A stretch of DNA of 26,982 nucleotides, taken from assembly GCA_048213135.1 (NCBI GenBank), contig PS015287.1:76470-103451 (forward strand), written 5' to 3'. Source of the stretch: Reclinomonas americana ATCC 50394 (taxonomy: Eukaryota; Jakobida; Jakobea; Jakobida). The notes under the pieces are model-generated. The model did not search any database, had not been told where the DNA came from, and was given only the letters and a program-made list of their open reading frames with translations. This document shows, piece after piece, positions 1 to 8,874 of this stretch; the first letter of the stretch is position 1; each line of letters starts with the position of its first letter. Position numbers and translations under genes: made by a program.

Positions 1-442
1 GGAAGGGGGAAGAGGGGGGAAGGGGGAAGAGGGGGGAAGGGGGGAAGGGGGAAGGGGGAGTGAGAGGGAAGGGGAATAGAGACAAAGAAAGCGAAGATGA
101 CGAACTGATGGTGAGGATAAGCACGGCAGGAATAGAGGGGAATGAGGGGGCGCAAGAAGGAGGAGAGGGGCGGCAGAGAGAATAAAGGCGAGAGAGAAGT
201 AGAGTGTGGCCCACGGTAGGAGAGTGGATAAATAGGACAGCAATCGTGGTCGACAACGAAGGATATATGGAGACCCGAGAGGAACTGCCCAGAGCAAAGA
301 AAACCGAACAGGGAGACACACACCCGCACACACAGAGAGAGAGAGAGAGAGAGCACAGGCGAGGAGGTGGAAAGTGAGGGGGGAGGCTCAGGAACAAGAA
401 GCAGAGGGAAAATGTGATGCGGAGACGACAAGATCACGCAAC
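1..442. other. Purine-rich non-coding stretch, probably intron of the gene above
   Basis: Positions 1-75 are short GGGGGAAG-type purine repeats, followed by about 350 bases of GA-rich sequence with a short GA run near 338-352. On the minus strand this is pyrimidine-rich, as expected of an intron downstream of the GTTGCGTG donor at 442. No exon is evident. Confidence 0.4.
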
Positions 443-1268
443 TGCACCGTGCGCACTCGACACCGCGCGCTGCCGGCGCGTTGAGATGATCTCGTCGACC
501 TCGTGCTCCGTCAGCGACAGCTGCCACACCAGAGGGTTGTCCTCGGCCAGTCGGTAGATCTTGAGGAGGACGAAGAGCTGGAGTGCGGAGAGGGGATTGT
601 GAGCATTCTCGCACATTTGCTCAGCTGATTTCTCTGCCCCAGTGCGCTCTCTTCCATCTCGCACTAGTGCAGTCTCCCTCTTCTTTTTTTTTTGCTCTCA
701 GGCTGACTCTGCACAGTGCCTCTCCTCTCATTCTATCCCGTTCTATATGTCTCTCTTGTATTGTGTTTGCGCTCACGAGCAAAGTTGTTTTGGCTTCACT
801 CCCTCCCCACAGCGCTTCTGTCTCGCAAGTGCTCTGCTTTCCCTCTATCCACATTCATTCTCTGTTTTGTTCCTTTCTCAGTCTATATCGCTTTCTGTCT
901 GTTCGTTCATCGTGCTCACTACTTCTTGCTGAGCCTCAACACTATGTTCCCTTCTTCCATCCAACACACGACAATACCCAGGCAGAGTGCTGCAGATCCA
1001 CATCGCGGTCTCTCTCTCTCTCACAAAGGGAAGGGGAAGAAACGGGCCCAAGGGACAAGAAAGCACTGAGAGAGAGAGAAGAAGAAGAAGAGAGAGGAAG
1101 ACTGCGAGGTGGCTTTGGGGCTCTCTGCTTGCGCATTGTTGCGCGTATGGGGTGGCAGGGAAAGGGGATGGTGCGTGGGACGGATGTGTGTGGAGCCCCC
1201 TTCTTGCCCTTTCCCTCTACAACGCGCAACAATATGCAAGCAGAGAGCCCCAGAGCCACCTCGCAGTC

Positions 1269-1310
<42 letters not shown>

Positions 1311-1540
1311 AGTGATTTCTTTTCCCCTTGACCCGTTTCTTCCCCCTTCTTCCCCTTTCCCCCCATCCACAACACGCAACACAGGGCCACCTCGCAGTCT
1401 TCCTCTCTCTTCTCTCTTTCTCTCTCTCAGAGCTTTCTTTTCCCTTTGACCACCTTCTTCCCCCTTCCCTTCCCCTTCTTCCCCCCTGTATCCACAACAC
1501 GCAACAATATGCAAGCAGAGTGCGCCGGATCCACCTCGCA

Positions 1541-1583
<43 letters not shown>

Positions 1584-1811
1584 ATTTCTTTTCCCTTCTT
1601 CCCCCTTCCCTTCCCCTTTCCCCTTCTTCCCCATTCCCCCCATCCACAACACGCAACAATATGCAAACAGAGTGCACCGGATGCACCTCGCAGTCTTCCT
1701 CCCTCTTCTCTTCTCTTCTCTCTCTCTCTCTATCTCTCAGTGATTTCTTTTCCCTACTTCCCCCTTCTTCCCCTTTCCCCCATCTACAACACGCAACACA
1801 GAGCCACCTCG

Positions 1812-1856
<45 letters not shown>

Positions 1857-1959
1857 NNNNNNNNNNNNNNNNNNNNAACGGTTACGGACGACCGGACGGG
1901 ACGGACGGTACGGTACGGTACGGTACGACGTACGTAGGACGTACGTACCGTACCGTGAG

Positions 1960-2058
<99 letters not shown>

Positions 2059-2944
2059 GAGGGAGTGAGTGAGGGAAATAGATAGAGACAAGTTGGTCAC
2101 TGGGTCTCTTTCTCTCTCGTTCCTGAGTGAGTGAGTGAGAGAGTGGGAGGGGGGAGGAGAGTGAAGGGGGAGAAGGTGGAGGGAGGGAGTGAAGGAGTGA
2201 GTGAGTGAGAGAGAGAGTGGGAGAGAGTGTGAGTGAGTGAGTGAGTGAGTGAGTGAATGAGTGTGAGTGAGTGAGTGAGTGAGTGAGTGAGTGAGGGAGG
2301 GAGGGAGGGAGGGAGGGAGTGAGTGAATGAGTGAGTGAGTGAGTGAGTGAGTGAGTGAGTGAGTGAGTGAGTGAGTGAGTGAGTGAGTGAGTGAATGAGT
2401 GAGTGAGTGAGTGAGTGAGTGAGTGAGTAAGTGAGTGAGTGAGTGAGTGAGTGAGTGAGTGAGTGTGTGTGAGAGAGAGAGAATGCAGTGAGTGAGTGAG
2501 CGAGTGAGAGGGTGAGTGAGTGAAGGGAGTGAGTGAGTGAGTGAGAGAGTGAGTGAGTGAGTGAGTGAGTGTGTGAAGGAGTGAGTGAGTGTGTGAAGGA
2601 GTGAGTGAGTGTGTGTGAGTGAGAGAAAGAGCAACAGAGAGTGAAGACATTGGGTCTCTTTCTATCTCCCTCTTCCTGTGTGTGAGAGAGAAAATGAAAG
2701 TCTCCTTCCTTCCCTTCTTATCTTGCTCTCTTGTGCTCTTTCTCTCAATGTGTGTGTGAGAGAGAGAGAGGAGAGACTTCTCTCACGCACTCTCTCTTCC
2801 TCTCCATCCTGCCACCAACTCCACTCACTCACTTGTCTCTCTCTCACTCTTTTCCCCATCTCTCTCTCTCTCTCTCTCTCTCCCTTTCTGTCTGTCTCTC
2901 GCAACTGGAGTCGGCAAACTGCGCCATGGAGCCTCTCGCGACAT
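443..2944 (-). CDS. Unrecognised gene, partial: first exon (tentative) and one internal exon
   Basis: The better-supported part is an internal exon at 577..443 (45 codons, phase 0 at both ends). It follows a CTCCAG acceptor and ends at a GTTGCGTG donor, the unusual 5' splice site used elsewhere in this window. It encodes a helical stretch containing [17 protein letters not shown] and then EHEVDEI. A plausible first exon lies at 2944..2906 (13 codons starting [10 protein letters not shown]), ending at a GTTGCGAG donor also in phase 0, so the two join in frame across a 2.3-kb intron. The gene continues past the left edge; nothing between positions 1 and 442 looks coding. I do not recognise the family. 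The internal exon is moderately sure; linking the first exon to it is inference from phase and donor type only. Confidence 0.4.
955..1816. repeat. Seven-copy array of a ~130-bp interspersed unit, one copy inverted
   Basis: A core reading CCATCCACAACACGCAACA, then a segment with ATATGCAAGCAGAG, then CCACCTCGCAG and a CT run recurs at about 955, 1218, 1363, 1489, 1640 and 1779. Cores are separated by GTGATTTCTTTTCCC-type spacer. A copy at about 1092-1152 is in reverse orientation and is a near match to the copy at 1218-1275, so 1030-1350 is a large imperfect inverted repeat. Copies at 1363 and 1779 lack the same internal ~25-bp segment. The array lies inside the proposed 2.3-kb intron. Confidence 0.85.
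1857..1876. other. Assembly gap (20 N)
   Basis: Twenty N between a CT run ending at 1856 and an ACGG/TACGG-type block starting at 1877. Confidence 1.
1877..1957. repeat. ACGG/TACGG satellite block containing a near-perfect hairpin
   Basis: The block is built of CGGAC and GGTAC words. Arms 1915-1935 and 1939-1956 are complementary except for a two-base bulge in the left arm, with a three-base loop (AGG). It separates a CT tract on the left from a GA tract on the right, so the whole neighbourhood is a larger pyrimidine/purine inverted repeat. Confidence 0.8.
1964..2640. repeat. GA dinucleotide then GTGA tetranucleotide microsatellite
   Basis: About 90 bp of GA repeats (1964-2055) is followed, after a short unique segment, by about 420 bp of GAGT/GTGA repeats (2195-2625) with local GGGA variants. 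The long Ser/Leu/Thr/His ORFs on the minus strand here are artefacts of the repeat. Confidence 0.95.
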
Positions 2945-3514
2945 CGTGCAATACCAATCAATAACAGTCAGCGAGCTCGCGTGCGCGGGAAATCGCATTT
3001 GTTCCTGTTGGCTTCCTTCGTACCTCGACGCGCAGCAACGCACGCTGAGAAAGAAGCATTATACTCATGCTGGCTACGAAGTCTGTCGAAATATTCATGG
3101 ATATCGATCCGGACCCGGTTTTGCAATGCAATCGCTTTCTTCCAGAGGAACAGCAGTCACAACAAACGGGACTTTTCATTTGCAATCACTCTTTGTGAAT
3201 ACAAACAAGAGAAGAACGGACGGATACAATCGGATTACGGTTGTGACTGCTCCGTTCTTCTCTTCCAGAAACCTCAGTAAACTAAACAGTAACTATCACA
3301 ATTGATTGCCCAGCTGGTCATGGCGTTGCCCTTCGCGACGAAGACTGGACTTGCCGTGTGTCAGCAACATACAATACGCACACTTACTCTTCTCCAACAG
3401 TCATCTTTCCTTTCAGGAGGCAAAGCCAGTCAAACGCGTGTTGGTCTCGAAAGGTTATGCATTTCGCCCTCTTCTCCCGTCACTCTCCTACTTCCACCCT
3501 CCCCCTTCTACCCT
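2945..3514. other. Intergenic region between the left-hand gene and the NTPase-nuclease gene
   Basis: No ORF here is supported by splicing or composition. It holds the presumed 3' flank of the NTPase-nuclease gene and the presumed upstream region of the left-hand gene. It also contains a 14-bp perfect inverted repeat (3207-3264) and a 19-base word shared with 15283-15301. Confidence 0.5.
3207..3264. repeat. 14-bp perfect inverted repeat, 30-nt loop
   Basis: AAGAGAAGAACGGA at 3207-3220 is exactly complementary to 3251-3264. It lies about 250 bp beyond the stop codon of the NTPase-nuclease gene and could act at a 3' end, but that is only inference. Confidence 0.7.
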
Positions 3515-6500
3515 CTACGTCAATCCACACCGCAGCAGCCGTTCCTCCACCAGTCGGGCAACATCAACCTCGACCTCTCTCATTGCGTCCGCTGCGAGTG
3601 GCAGGCGCTGCATCGGCACCACCAGAGCCACATCACTGGCACAACTGTACGCTTGCTCCTCCCGTCCACGGCACACTCGGCCAGCCACCTCATCGGCATC
3701 ATCCCTGGCGATGCCGTACACCGACTGCAGGAAATGACTCAGCTCCTCATCGCGGCAAGTGTTGACGTTGAGACGACCTGCAATGGAGGAATAACAGTCA
3801 GAGCCACCCTCTCCTTCATGATTCGCTGCAACACTCACCTATCTGATGGAAGCACCCGTCGAGGAGGCCACCAAAGAACGACGCGGCGACTTTCCCGTCC
3901 ACAGTGACGTGGTATGGGAGCCGGTCGCCGACCTCCTCACGACAGGCGTCGGAGAGCGGTGGGACAGCACTCGTGCACAACAGCAACAGAGAGCACACTT
4001 GAACGCCGTGAGGCTGCCACGCCTCGGCGATCTTGCTCTGTCACAAAGCATGTCAGTACACCATGGACCGTGCGCGCACCACATCCACCAAGAAAACCAC
4101 ACAAATAACGAGAGCAGTGGCCTAAAGGAATTGAGGGAACGAAATGGCTCATTCTAGTTACACAATGCAAGGCTCCCAACTGGAGACTAATCATTTCGAG
4201 TGCAGGCACTCACCACGTGCTGCAACATTTGCGCCACCTCATCCTCCTCCAACTGACGACGGGCTTTAACTTGCACCAGAAGCGCGACGCATCTGCAAGC
4301 ACTGCCTTCGACTGTCGGCAACAAGACGACCACATCAACTGCTTGTGTGTTTTTCGCAGTCAGTCGGACCAAAGATCCGCGCCGTGCAAGTTGTATCTGC
4401 CATCAATACTTTTGCAGTCAGCAGAGTGAAATGTAGATGACGACGACGTAGACAGACGATACGTACCGCGGCGTCCACAGTCTTGCCGACAGCGTGCTCG
4501 GAAAAGTTCTCGAGATTCTTCTTCGGGAATCGGTTAGCGCCCACATTCTCGTGGTGAATGGTCTCGAGTTCCGGCAGCTCAACCACAGTCTCCAGCAATT
4601 CGCCATTCATGCTGTCCACACGCAGTTGAAGGACCGACTGCGAATTAGAAAAGCCAGCCAACACACGGCGAACTTTCGTCGTTCCGCCACCACGCATTCG
4701 CAGCTCCATGAGGAGCGTGTGAATGAATACGGCGACGGAACACTCCAAGGCATCCCCCTGCAGGCTCACACCACAGTGAGCATCACATGAGACCAACAGT
4801 GCCCAGAAAACATGCCAAATCACCATCTTGTCGCTGACATCGTCGGGTAAATGCGGGGAGTTGTGCTGGTCCGATGTGAAGACAAAGTGGGAGATGGAAC
4901 TCATCAGAAAGCTGGCCTGCTGGCAGAGTATGCTGCCGGACACAGCTATGAGAGGCACAAAAACTCGAACGTTTCCAAACTGTAGTCGAGACACCGTTCG
5001 TGAGACCGATCACACAGAGAAAGGGTGCCACAGCTCGGTGTCTCACCGAATTTCCATTGCTGTGCAGCACCACAGCTCCTTCGCCTTCATACGCAGCAAG
5101 TGTGTGCGGTGAAGAACCAAGGATGGCTTCCAGCTTGTGCAGCGTGCACCGAAGCGCAGCGGAGACCACGTGGGGGTCCACTTCCAACCCCGACCGCAGT
5201 GCCTCCATAGTCTGCTGCAGGATCGTGGCCCACTCCGTGAATGGCAGGCGACTCACGTCGGCATTGAAGCGGCACACCCGATCTGCATGGCGGCGAATGA
5301 TTAGCAACATAATGAAATCCATAACGCATCGCACACCGACCAAGCAGCAATTGCATCACGACACTGAGTGATCGAGGATGCCACCCAAAGAGTCTCAGCA
5401 GCCACAGGAACGACTCGGAACGGCGCCAGTTCATCAGATAGGAAGCCAACGATTCCGGCGATTCTGCGGAGTCACGCACTCGTTAGCAGCACACTTACAC
5501 AAGATTAGAGACGTTTCTGTTAAAGGCGGATGCACACGCAACTGGCATCTCCCTGCAGTCCAGCGCTTGCATCACCATTCCGGATTCCCGTGACTACCTT
5601 GTCCACAACGTGCTCAACGCCGTCGGGTTGCAGTCGACTGAGAGTGATCAAGCTTGTTTTCACCGACGACAAGTCGCTGAGCTGCAGTCGCATGTTGCCG
5701 AAAGCTGTGCCAGCCAGCACCGCAAGAAAAGTGGTTCCGAGCGGCGGCTGAACCATCATGTCGGTCACCGACCGCGCCACAGCTCGAACCAGAGATCGCT
5801 GCTGCGATACGTCTCGGCCACGTTCCTGCCACAGCATGCCGATCTCGTCGACGACGAACAGGAGAACAGGGTTGCTGCGAAACCAGTGAGATGCAGAGTT
5901 GAAAAACGAAACTGCGGGAGAGGAGCATCGCGAACCATTCACGGCCGTGATGCACACGGATATCGTTGACAATGCACTCCAATGCCGCGGCGAGATTCGG
6001 CCGTTTGCCGATAGTCGACAGCATGCCATACACCAGTCTGAGTTCAGCAGATCCGGGACTAAAGTACGCAAGGAGTGCCCTCATGGCCAACACACGACTG
6101 AAAATGTCCTTCAGTGTGTCGTCAGGAAGATGGAGCAGGTCTTGTGTCGTGTACCCGGTCTCCAGTTCTGCGTCGAAGGGCATGCCGTTGTGGAACCAGG
6201 TGTACAAGACGACCACAGGCTGCGACGGGCTGCGGACGAGGGCTGAAAGGCAGAAATTAGGTGCACAGCAAACTCAAAAAATAAAATGATCAGCGGCATC
6301 ACCTGGTCGCGCGTCATCACCGGCAACACCACTGCGCAGCAACTCGACCGTGCGGAGAGCTTGGCGCGTTTTCCCCATGCCGGGTATGCCGACAATGAGA
6401 GGCAATCGCAGAGAGGGGCGAGAGTGGCGATGCAGGAGGGGCAGCAGGAAATCGTCGTACATGGCGCGGTCCGCGTCCAGGCGGCCGACGGCAGGAAACG

Positions 6501-7825
6501 CAGCCCCAATGTCGTTGACAAAGTCGCGGTGGGCGTGGCGGAGGAGCTGCGCGCCATGGAGAGCAAAGGGGAAGGGCAAAGGAGAAGGGGATGTGGGGGA
6601 AGGGGATGTGGGGGAAGGGGATGTGGGGGAAAGGGATGCGGGAGAACGGAGGGTGAGCGAGGGACGAGAGCGAGGGACACGGGAGGGTGGAAGCGGGCAA
6701 AGTACTTGTGTAGGAAGGGAGGGTAAGCGAGGGAGAAGGGAGGATAAGTGAGGGAGGGGGAAGGAGAAGGGACGGAGGAGAAGGTGTACAAAGGTGAGCA
6801 AGGATAAATGAGGAGGAGAGCGATGGTGAGAGAGAGGGAGAAGAGAGGGTAAGTGATGGGAGAGTGAGAGAGGGAGGAGGCAGGGGAGAAGGTAGGGTGA
6901 ATGACTGAGGAGGGAGAGCGACGGCGAGCGAAGCTGAGTGAGGGAAGAGAGAGACGGCGAGAGAGGGAGATGAGAAGGTAAGTGAAGGAAGAGTGACCAA
7001 GAGAGAAGGGAATGTGAACAACGGCGACGGGAAGGTGAGTGAGGGAGATGGGAGGGAGAGAAAGGAGAAGGGAGGAGGAATGGATTAGCGTGTGAGAACG
7101 AAGGGTAAGCGCGAAGGACGGAGAGCGAGAGAGCAGTTTGGGTGAGCGATGGAGAAGGGAGGGTGAACAAGGGTGAAGGAGGGTGACTGAGGAAGCAGTG
7201 AGGATCAGCGTGAGAGAACGAAGGGTTAGCGAGAAGGAGGGTGAGCGACGGAGAAGGGAGGGTGGCAGGAGAGGACAAAAGAGCAATGGAAAGGTGAATG
7301 TGGGAGGAGAATGGAGAGCGAGCGAGGGAGAGGTGATAAACGGGGAAGACATTAGAATGAAGAAAAAGGGCGAGTGAGAGAGAAGAGCGAAGGAGAAGGG
7401 AGGGTGGGCAGGAGGACAAAGAGCCATGGGTCAAGGGTGAATGAGTGAGGGAGGAGAGCCAAGGAGAAGGGAGAGAGAGCGAGGGAGAGGTGATAAACGA
7501 GGAAGAGATGAGAATGAAGAAGGGAGGGCGAGTGAGAGAGGAGAGCAAAGGAGAAGGGAGGGGGAAGGGAGGGTGAGCGAGAGAGAGAGAGAGAGTAAGA
7601 GGGATGATGGCCGACCGACACAAGAACGAGCGGAGGAGAGAGAGAGAGAAGCACACCTGCAACAGGATCACTCACAATCCTCCAGTCAGCACTGAGATGC
7701 GCGGCCGCGAAATCATCACTGGCACGAAAGTACTGCCGCATTGCGGCACAGACATTATCATCATCGCAGGCAGGAAGACCGACAGTGCTTTCAGTGTGCG
7801 CAGGGCGACTCGAGCTGCATCCCAT
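3515..7825 (-). CDS. Crinkler/RHS-like P-loop NTPase plus PD-(D/E)xK nuclease, putative N-acylation
   Basis: Exons: 7825..7676, 6546..6303, 6242..5958, 5911..5576, 5463..5341, 5282..5047, 4979..4467, 4396..4214, 4037..3839, 3777..3515; 843 aa, with phase consistent at all nine junctions. Residues 1-7 are MGCSSSR, a match to the N-myristoylation (MGxxxS) and Cys3 palmitoylation pattern. Walker A is GIPGMGKT at about 103-110. Walker B is LLFVVDE, ending at about 249, followed by an NTPase-like LAGT segment near 291. The C-terminal part has QAVDVVV (Asp near 650) and LLVQVKAR (Lys near 673), spaced like the D...QxK of the restriction-endonuclease fold. NTPase followed by nuclease is the layout described for Crinkler/RHS effectors. 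The exon 5 donor is uncertain (GTCGGT at 5340, or GTTATG at 5325), and a 42-nt in-frame intron (5256..5215) may be optional. Gene structure is strong; family assignment is from motifs and order only. Confidence 0.72.
6547..7675 (-). repeat. 1.1-kb pyrimidine-rich first intron of the NTPase-nuclease gene
   Basis: A canonical GTGAGT donor at 7675 and a GCGCAG acceptor ending at 6547 enclose diverged GGGAAGGAGGGTGAG-type repeats. These are purine-rich on the plus strand and pyrimidine-rich on the coding strand. A GGGGATGTGGGGGAA-like unit is tandemly repeated at about 6585-6640. The Ser/Pro/Leu ORFs of 400 or more codons here are repeat artefacts. Confidence 0.75.
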
Positions 7826-8256
7826 CCACTGCCACGCGCGTTTTACATAACGACGGAAAAGGAGACTTGTCGTCGCAGATAAACGCACCCGAGAAACACT
7901 CCGTCGGCGAAGGAAAGAGTGAGAGAGGCAAGGAGAGAAGAGTTGTCTCCGCTCCGAGGCAACGTTAACGCGATATCGAATGTGTCCCGTACAACAGTCC
8001 TCTCTCTCGCGAGGAACGAATACAAGAGCATGCTGAGCGCAAAGAGACAGTTGTGGCATAAGAGTGCGCGAAAGGAAACAGCTCACATACGACGGAGCTC
8101 GAAAAGTGTGCAACTTCGCAACGTGTCTCCCTTGCAATTGTGTGTGCACAACTGAGCACATGCATGTGCAGTGTTGTGCGTATTAGAAATCAGTGTCTTC
8201 CTCTACCCTTTCCCGTGAAGCGACGCGTCTTTTTCTACCGTTTGCCCATCATCTGC

Positions 8257-8286
8257 TGCGCGTGCGCATGCGTACGTATACGCGTG
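8257..8286. promoter_or_regulatory. 30-nt uninterrupted alternating pyrimidine-purine tract
   Basis: Every step from T8257 to G8286 alternates between pyrimidine and purine, with CG, CA and TA steps mixed. Such tracts can adopt left-handed Z-DNA under negative supercoiling; a role here is inference from its place between divergent genes. Confidence 0.6.
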
Positions 8287-8304
8287 GAAAATCGCTGTTC
8301 CTCG

Positions 8305-8332
8305 ACCCTTGACCCTTGACCCTTTACCCTTA
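8305..8332. repeat. Four degenerate ACCCTTN heptamers
   Basis: ACCCTTG, ACCCTTG, ACCCTTT and ACCCTTA follow each other without gaps. They resemble telomere-type heptamers but do not match a standard telomere repeat exactly. Confidence 0.6.
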
Positions 8333-8588
8333 GTAGGACAAGGCGCAGATCAGCTTTATCCAACGCCGTATTAGTAGTACGTTGGTGGCATTGCAATTGC
8401 CAAGGTCTGCAATTGTTCCGACGTCGACGTCGCGATCGACACCAATGCCATCGCCTGCAGCTTTCCTTTGCACGGCTCTTGCGGACAAGCACTCATGTAG
8501 CAACATGTTGCGCCTCTCACTCCACAAGTGAGCATGCACGCTGCGGCAAGACAAAAGTCCCACTACGTACTTTCATTTCGTTACAACA

Positions 8589-8843
8589 ATGAGCGCTGCA
8601 GCTGATGCTGTGAGTGAAGAGCCAGTGAGCGAGCTCGTTGAGCAAGAAGAGCAAGAAGAGCAAGAAGAGGTGCTCTTCGTGTTTCGATGTCGCATGTGTC
8701 GTCTGCAGTTGCTGGATGAGCGCGCGCACAATGTCGTCAAGCATGAGCCGAAGGATGAGGGACAGGCGTTGCGTGAACGAGGGAGAGATGAGGGAAAGAG
8801 AGAGAGAGAGAGAGCGATGTACCGCTCACCTGCTTCAGTATTC

Positions 8844-8874
<31 letters not shown>

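Larger units (their letters stand above)
7826..8588. promoter_or_regulatory. Divergent intergenic region between NTPase-nuclease and Yvh1-like genes
   Basis: The two start codons (7825 minus, 8589 plus) face away from each other, so both promoters probably lie in these 763 bp. Visible landmarks are a 30-nt alternating pyrimidine-purine tract (8257-8286) and four degenerate ACCCTTN heptamers (8305-8332). I see no convincing TATA box. Confidence 0.5.

Noticed and set aside
583-2650. Long Ser/Leu/Thr/His and Arg/Glu ORFs on both strands
   Set aside because: They follow the period of CT, GA and GTGA microsatellites, exist in several frames at once and cross an N run.
5912-5949. Frameshift or pseudogene break in the NTPase domain
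   Set aside because: A 46-nt intron (5957..5912) with GTGTGC donor and CCGCAG acceptor restores the frame, so no lesion is needed.
6274-7671. A 465-codon Ser/Pro/Leu ORF on the minus strand that includes the Walker A exon
   Set aside because: Its N-terminal 370 codons are the repeat-filled intron; joining exon 7825..7676 to 6546 by canonical sites gives a normal protein in phase 0.
8305-8332. True interstitial telomere
   Set aside because: Only four degenerate heptamers that differ at the last base and match no standard telomere repeat; kept as a weak observation.
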